DNA of 64,000 bases from Liquidambar formosana (Eukaryota; Streptophyta; Magnoliopsida; Saxifragales; Altingiaceae), in assembly GCA_039720395.1 (NCBI GenBank), contig CM077824.1, positions 22,034,013 to 22,098,012 of the forward strand, read 5' to 3'. This document shows, in pieces, positions 59,497 through 64,000 of this stretch. The translations under genes were made by a program, and so were the position numbers. Position 1 is the first letter of the stretch. Each line of letters starts with the position of its first letter. The notes below the pieces were generated by a model. The model had not been told where the DNA came from. It saw nothing but the letters and a program-made list of their open reading frames with translations, and made no database searches.

Positions 59497-62400
59497 ATGG
59501 CCGACGAAAGAACTAGTGAGGGGCACTTTGACCTTGAGGCTTGCCTGAAAGCCATCATGACCAAGCTTGACCATACCGCCGAGACATCCGATACCGCATT
59601 GAAAATGGCTCAAGAGAACCAACAGAAGATGGCGGATCTTGAACAAAATGGCTCTAAGGCCCATTCCTCGGGTATACCTCATGGGGCTGGCACCGAAGAG
59701 GGACCTCAATCCAATGAGAACACCAAGACAAGGGGGGAAAGTAGCTCGAAACCTGAGGTCACCGACCTAGAAGGGGAAGCCAAGGGGAAAGGTTCTAGCA
59801 GTGATTCCGTGTTAGCTAGCAAGGTAGAAGCATTGGAGAGAACTATAAAAGGGATTCGCAAGGCTGATGACATGGTCGATGTGCGGACTCTATCCCTGTT
59901 TCCAACGGCTCGTATTCCACTACAATTCAAGATGCCGGAGTTAGAAAAGTTCGATGGGACGGGTTGCCCTAAGACTCATTTGAAGATGTACGTGCGAGCT
60001 ATGCACCCTCGAGGGGCTACTGATGAGCTTTTAGCTCAAATGTTCCATGAAACCTTGGCCACTTCTGCTTTGAAATGGTTCTTATCCTTGGATGAGAATA
60101 GAACCCGGACTTGGGAAGACATATGCAATGAGTTTTCAGAGCACTACAAGTATAACACAGAGGTGGACGTTACTCGAAGGGACCTAGAAACTACCAAGCA
60201 AGGGGCTCATGAAACTTTCTCCGCTTACATTACAAGGTGGAGACAAAAGGCGTCGAGAATGACGGATAGGCCGAATGAGGAGGACCAAATTCAGTTAGTG
60301 GTTAAGAACCTGCTGCCCGTGTATCACAAGCACCTATTTGCCCACTATTTCCCAAATTTCAAAGCTCTCATTGGGGCTGGCACGCAGGTTGAAGATGCTA
60401 TCAATGATGGGACAATTAAGACTGAGGAAGTGAGGAGTCGCAAGACAAACTTTACTGGGAAGAACAATGCCGAGGTCAACACCATAACTCAACCAATCCA
60501 ACCCTTTTCTCTCAATGATGTCAACCCACCTCGCCAATTCACTGACCTATTCATGCCACTCGAAAGAGTCCTTGAAAAGCTCATAAGTCGTGACCTATTG
60601 AAGCCACTCGACCCAAGACCTCCACCAAATCCCTTACCTAAGAGCTACAATGAGAATGAGTACTGCAAGTACCATCAATCCAAAGGCCATGCCACCAATC
60701 GCTGTATTTGCCTTCGCCACCAAGTCCAAGACCTCATTGACAAGCAAGTCATTTTACCACCAACCCGTCCAAATGTCACCCGTAATCCTCTCCCATCACA
60801 CAACAACACACCCCCACCTAACACCATAAATGCCATTGGGGTTGAATCCTCTCGCCCTCGCCATCCCATAAGACAATACACTCCGCTCCCCATGACCTTA
60901 ACCCGTCTTTTCACCATTTGCCGCAATAACAGCCTTATCATGCCACTTCCACCAAAGCCAAGGCCATCAACCCCTCACCAATATTGCCAATACCATCGTG
61001 CACCCAGCCATGACACCGAGGCTTGTTCTATACTAAAGAAGATCATTCAAGACCTCATTGACCAAAAAGTTTTGTTGTTGCCAAAGAAATCTATCCAACA
61101 AGAGCTGAAAGAAAGATATGAAGCAGGGGATCCTCAGGTTGGCCTATTAGGTCAATCATCGGGGAAATTTGATTACTATGTGCTGTACTCAAGCCCAAGT
61201 CCGATATCAGATGAGCCGATAGTCCCTTCAGGTTGGGATGACTTGCCGACAGAGATGGAGAGCATTGACATGATAGAATGGGATGACTTAATGAATGACT
61301 CCGAGGAAGTCCATGACATATGGGCTAGCGATGATGAGTTGGACCATATAACCAGAGGGGGTCGTCATTTCAAGCCTCCCCACCTAGAGTCTGAAAATCC
61401 ATTGGAAGATTTGGAAGGGCAGAGGCGCCCTAGCTTGCAAGAAGAAGAGGATGAAGTGCTTAGGCAACTGAAGAAGACCAATGCCAACATCACTATTTGG
61501 GGCTTGCTCATGGCCTCGCATAAGCACAGACAGACCGTGTTGAAACTGTTGAATCAGATACAAGTGCCTGTTGACACATCCCCCGAGGGATTGGTACATT
61601 TGGTGAATCCAACTCCCAAGAACTCAACCATCGTGTTCACCGATGTAGACCTACCTAAAAGCGGGCCGAGCCATTCTCAAGCTCTCTATGTGACCATTGA
61701 CACTATGGGGAAGAGGGTTCCCACCGTTCTTATCGACAATGGGTCCGCACTGAATGTATGTCCTCTCCGAACTGCCACTGTTTTGGGTTTGGGACCCACT
61801 GATTTCACGCCATCTGGGCAGACCGTAAGAGCTTATGACAACACCCGCCGAGAAGTAATAGGGGTAGTTACTTTGCCTCTTATCATGGGACCCACTGAAT
61901 TTAGGGTAGAATTTCAAGTGTTGGATGTGCCGTCATGTTTCAACTTGTTGTTGGGCCGACCTTGGATCCATCCTGCTGGGGCTGTGCCATCTTCACTCCA
62001 TCAAAAGGTGAAGTTTCCTTATGAAGGGGCCATAGTAACACTTCAAGGGGACTACGAATTGAAACTCGCAGGTGTGCCTATATGTGAGATATAACCCGAA
62101 TCAGCAGCGATACCGCTATCTGGGTTTGACTATGTCCAATGCATTGAGAAAGAGCTCGAAAAGGGTGAATTAATACCCTTGGACTTTTGCCCCCATGGCA
62201 ACTTGCATGTTGGTGAAATCATGAGAAGGATGAGTTTCTTCCCAGGCATGGGGCTAGGGCGTCGCCAACAAGGGATCCCTACGTCTATTCAAAGCCGTGT
62301 CACCTCATATACTTTTGGGTTAGGATATGAGCCCTCCAAAAATGATTATGCGGAAATGCTGAAGAGGAACAAAGAGAAAGTAAGAGCCAAAGCCGAGGGA

Positions 62401-62831
62401 AGGGTGCTAGACCTGAAGATCTCGCCATATCGACCTACTTTGAATGGTTACTTCGTCAAAGAAGGGGATGATTTTCTATATTGCGGGTTTCCAGAGCCCA
62501 CCTTTGACCAAGCTACCAAGATCCGAGTTCCGGGTTTTGAAATCTTCTTCACCGAATGGTATCCAATCACAGCTGAAATGGTGGATGATGATGCCATCAA
62601 TGATGAGTTCTGGGAAAAGAAAGAGGAGGACTGGGCAGAGAACCTTGATGCGGGGGCTATGACTGAAATGTTCCAAGACATGATCCTCACCGTGGAAGAC
62701 TCGACCATTGAAGAACTCCAGGGTTCATCCATTAGCCATGCTACCGTGCCATTCCTGAATTGGTACCTTGAATGTGGTGTCATTGCGGAGATCCATGAAG
62801 AAGAAGACCTTGGCCTACCTGATAGCAGCTT
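59497..62831 (+). CDS. Tat/Ogre-type gag-protease of element B, one internal stop
   Basis: ATG at 59497 is preferred (the frame is also open from 59431). Gag core about residues 145-300 (FKMPELEKFDGTG..., W-rich helices, EDQIQLVVKNLLP); two CX2-3H...C knuckle-like motifs (YCKYHQSKGHATNRC near 388 and YCQYHRAPSHDTEAC); aspartic protease with IDNGSALNVCP near residue 746 and LLGRPWIH. TAA at 62092-62094 stops the frame after the protease. The same frame then continues with a G-patch-like segment (FFPGMGLGRRQQG) and an acidic region to 62831. The stop looks like a later mutation. Gag forms the particle and the protease cuts the polyprotein. pol lies downstream across a probable intron. Confidence 0.88.
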
Positions 62832-63002
62832 GTAGGTGTCTTAGTTTAGTAATATTTCCCTAATTCAATAAGATGTATCTACTTTACTCACTTTGTGGAG
62901 TCATAGTATTGATACAGATTTGTTTGTTTTCCTTCTTTCTTTTGTGTGTCATTCCCATTATTCCTAGTCAATAAAGTGTGCTTTCTTTCTCTATATATGC
63001 AG
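62832..63002 (+). other. Probable intron between gag-pro and pol
   Basis: 171 bp bounded by GTAGGT and TATATATGCAG after a T/C-rich tract. It is a multiple of three, and gag-pro and pol are in the same frame on both sides. Inside, the frame has several stops (TAG at 62833, another TAG, TAA). This fits the intron between protease and reverse transcriptase described in Ogre elements. Confidence 0.7.
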
Positions 63003-64000
63003 TGTCTCTTTTCTCTCCTCTATGGATATTTATGGCATGGATATAGATCCTAGGAACGATGTCCCCCCGGAGCTTGTTGAGCAAAGGAAAAGGGGCGTCA
63101 CCGAACCTAATATGGATGAATTGGAATCAATCAACTTAGGGACGAATGAATTGCCAAGAATAGTTAAAATTGGGAAAACCCTCTCCCCCGTTGAAAAAGA
63201 AAAGATGATCTCCCTCTTGAAAACCAACATTATGGCTTTTGCATGGTCTTATGAAGACATGCCTGGCATTGACCCCGATATTGTGCAACACTATATCCCC
63301 ACCAATTCTTTAAAGAAGCCGGTAAAGCAGAAACTCAGAAGATTAAAACCAGAATGGGCTCTAAAAGTAAAAGAAGAGGTAACTAAACAACTAGACGCGG
63401 GTTTCCTCCAAGTTGTGGAGTACCCCGAGTGGCTGTCGAATATAGTGCCTGTGCCTAAAAAAGATGGGAAAGTAAGGATGTGTGTCGATTTCCGAGATCT
63501 CAACGCCGCGAGCCCTAAGGATGACTTTCCTTTACCCCATATCGACGTGTTGGTGGATAGTACAGTGGGACATGCACTCCTCTCCTTCATGGACGGATTC
63601 TCTGGGTATAACCAGATAAAGATGGCGCCTCAAGACATGGAGAAAACAGCCTTTATCACGCAATGGGGAACGTACTGTTACAAGGTAATGCCTTTTGGCT
63701 TAAGAAACGCTGGGGCTACTTACCAAAGAGCAGCTACAACCTTATTGCATGATATGATCCATAAGGAAGTCGAGGTTTATGTCGATGATATGATCGTAAA
63801 GTCCGTGGATAGAGAAGGGCATTTCAAGGCACTAGAGAAATTCCTAGAGCGAGCAAAAAAGTACAATCTCCGTCTCAACCCACAGAAGTGCGCTTTTGGT
63901 GTCACTGCAGGCAAGTTATTGGGGTTTATGATCACTCAGAGAGGTATCGAAGTGGACCCAGGGAAGATAAAAGCTATTGTGGAGATGGAGCCGCCTAGCA
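63003..64000 (+). CDS. Pol (reverse transcriptase) of element B, cut by window end
   Basis: Open from the intron acceptor to the window end without a stop; a first ATG is at 63022. Contains a linker, then reverse transcriptase: VPVPKKDGKVRMCVDFRDLN, FMDGFSGYNQI, MPFGLRNAGATYQR and the catalytic YVDD at 63778-63789, followed by the RT thumb region. The motifs are typical of Tat-lineage Ty3/gypsy. RNase H and integrase should follow outside the window. No defects seen in this part. Confidence 0.93.

Overview
The window is nuclear DNA of a flowering plant. The evidence is a broken wall-associated receptor-kinase (WAK-like) gene, a broken berberine-bridge-enzyme-like (BBE-like) gene, plant-type Ty1/copia and Ty3/gypsy (Tat/Ogre-type) retrotransposons, many small TIR transposons, and AT-rich intergenic DNA with long homopolymers. 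I cannot name the species. I see no tRNA, rRNA or CRISPR locus, and no host gene that is clearly intact.

Layout. 1-5067 is a minus-strand copia element, almost complete: its 3' LTR is cut by the window start, gag-pol has three in-frame stops, the PBS is present and the 5' LTR is 201 bp. 5068-11940 is intergenic DNA with a SINE-like element, a Harbinger-type element holding a nested inverted repeat, and small MITEs. 11944-13546 is a minus-strand BBE-like pseudogene with several frameshifts. 13547-20938 is intergenic, with a MULE-type element (18281-19083, perfect 9-bp TSD) and Tourist-like MITEs. 20939-23943 is a plus-strand WAK-like kinase gene with three exons, two premature stops and a lost splice acceptor. 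24000-42900 is repeat-rich: a 161-bp tandem array inside a probable gypsy LTR, a hAT-type MITE, a solo gypsy LTR (28835-31519), two long-TIR MULE-type elements, a Helitron-like element and a region with dispersed 20-bp palindromes.

42904-64000 is a nest of gypsy elements. An old minus-strand Tat-type element (A) supplies a truncated LTR, two plus-strand genes antisense to it (an unknown four-exon gene and a DUF7745-like gene), and a broken RNase H/integrase. A solo LTR (50929-53621, TSD AGCGC) sits inside the A integrase. A plus-strand Tat/Ogre-type element (B) is inserted in the A RNase H region: its 5' LTR is 54881-57481, followed by a PBS, gag-protease, a likely 171-bp intron and the start of pol, which runs off the window. 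Another solo LTR (58223-59356, TSD GAATT) lies in the B leader, and a second LTR family (43280-46771, TSD CATTC) lies inside the truncated A LTR.

The most unusual signals are GC-rich nested palindromes that share outer arms CTCGGGTGACC/GGTCACCCGAG across two LTR families and the promoter of the antisense DUF7745-like gene, and that antisense gene pair itself. Plant Tat-type elements are known to carry extra and antisense ORFs; the shared palindrome and the LTR-like promoter are what I would check first.
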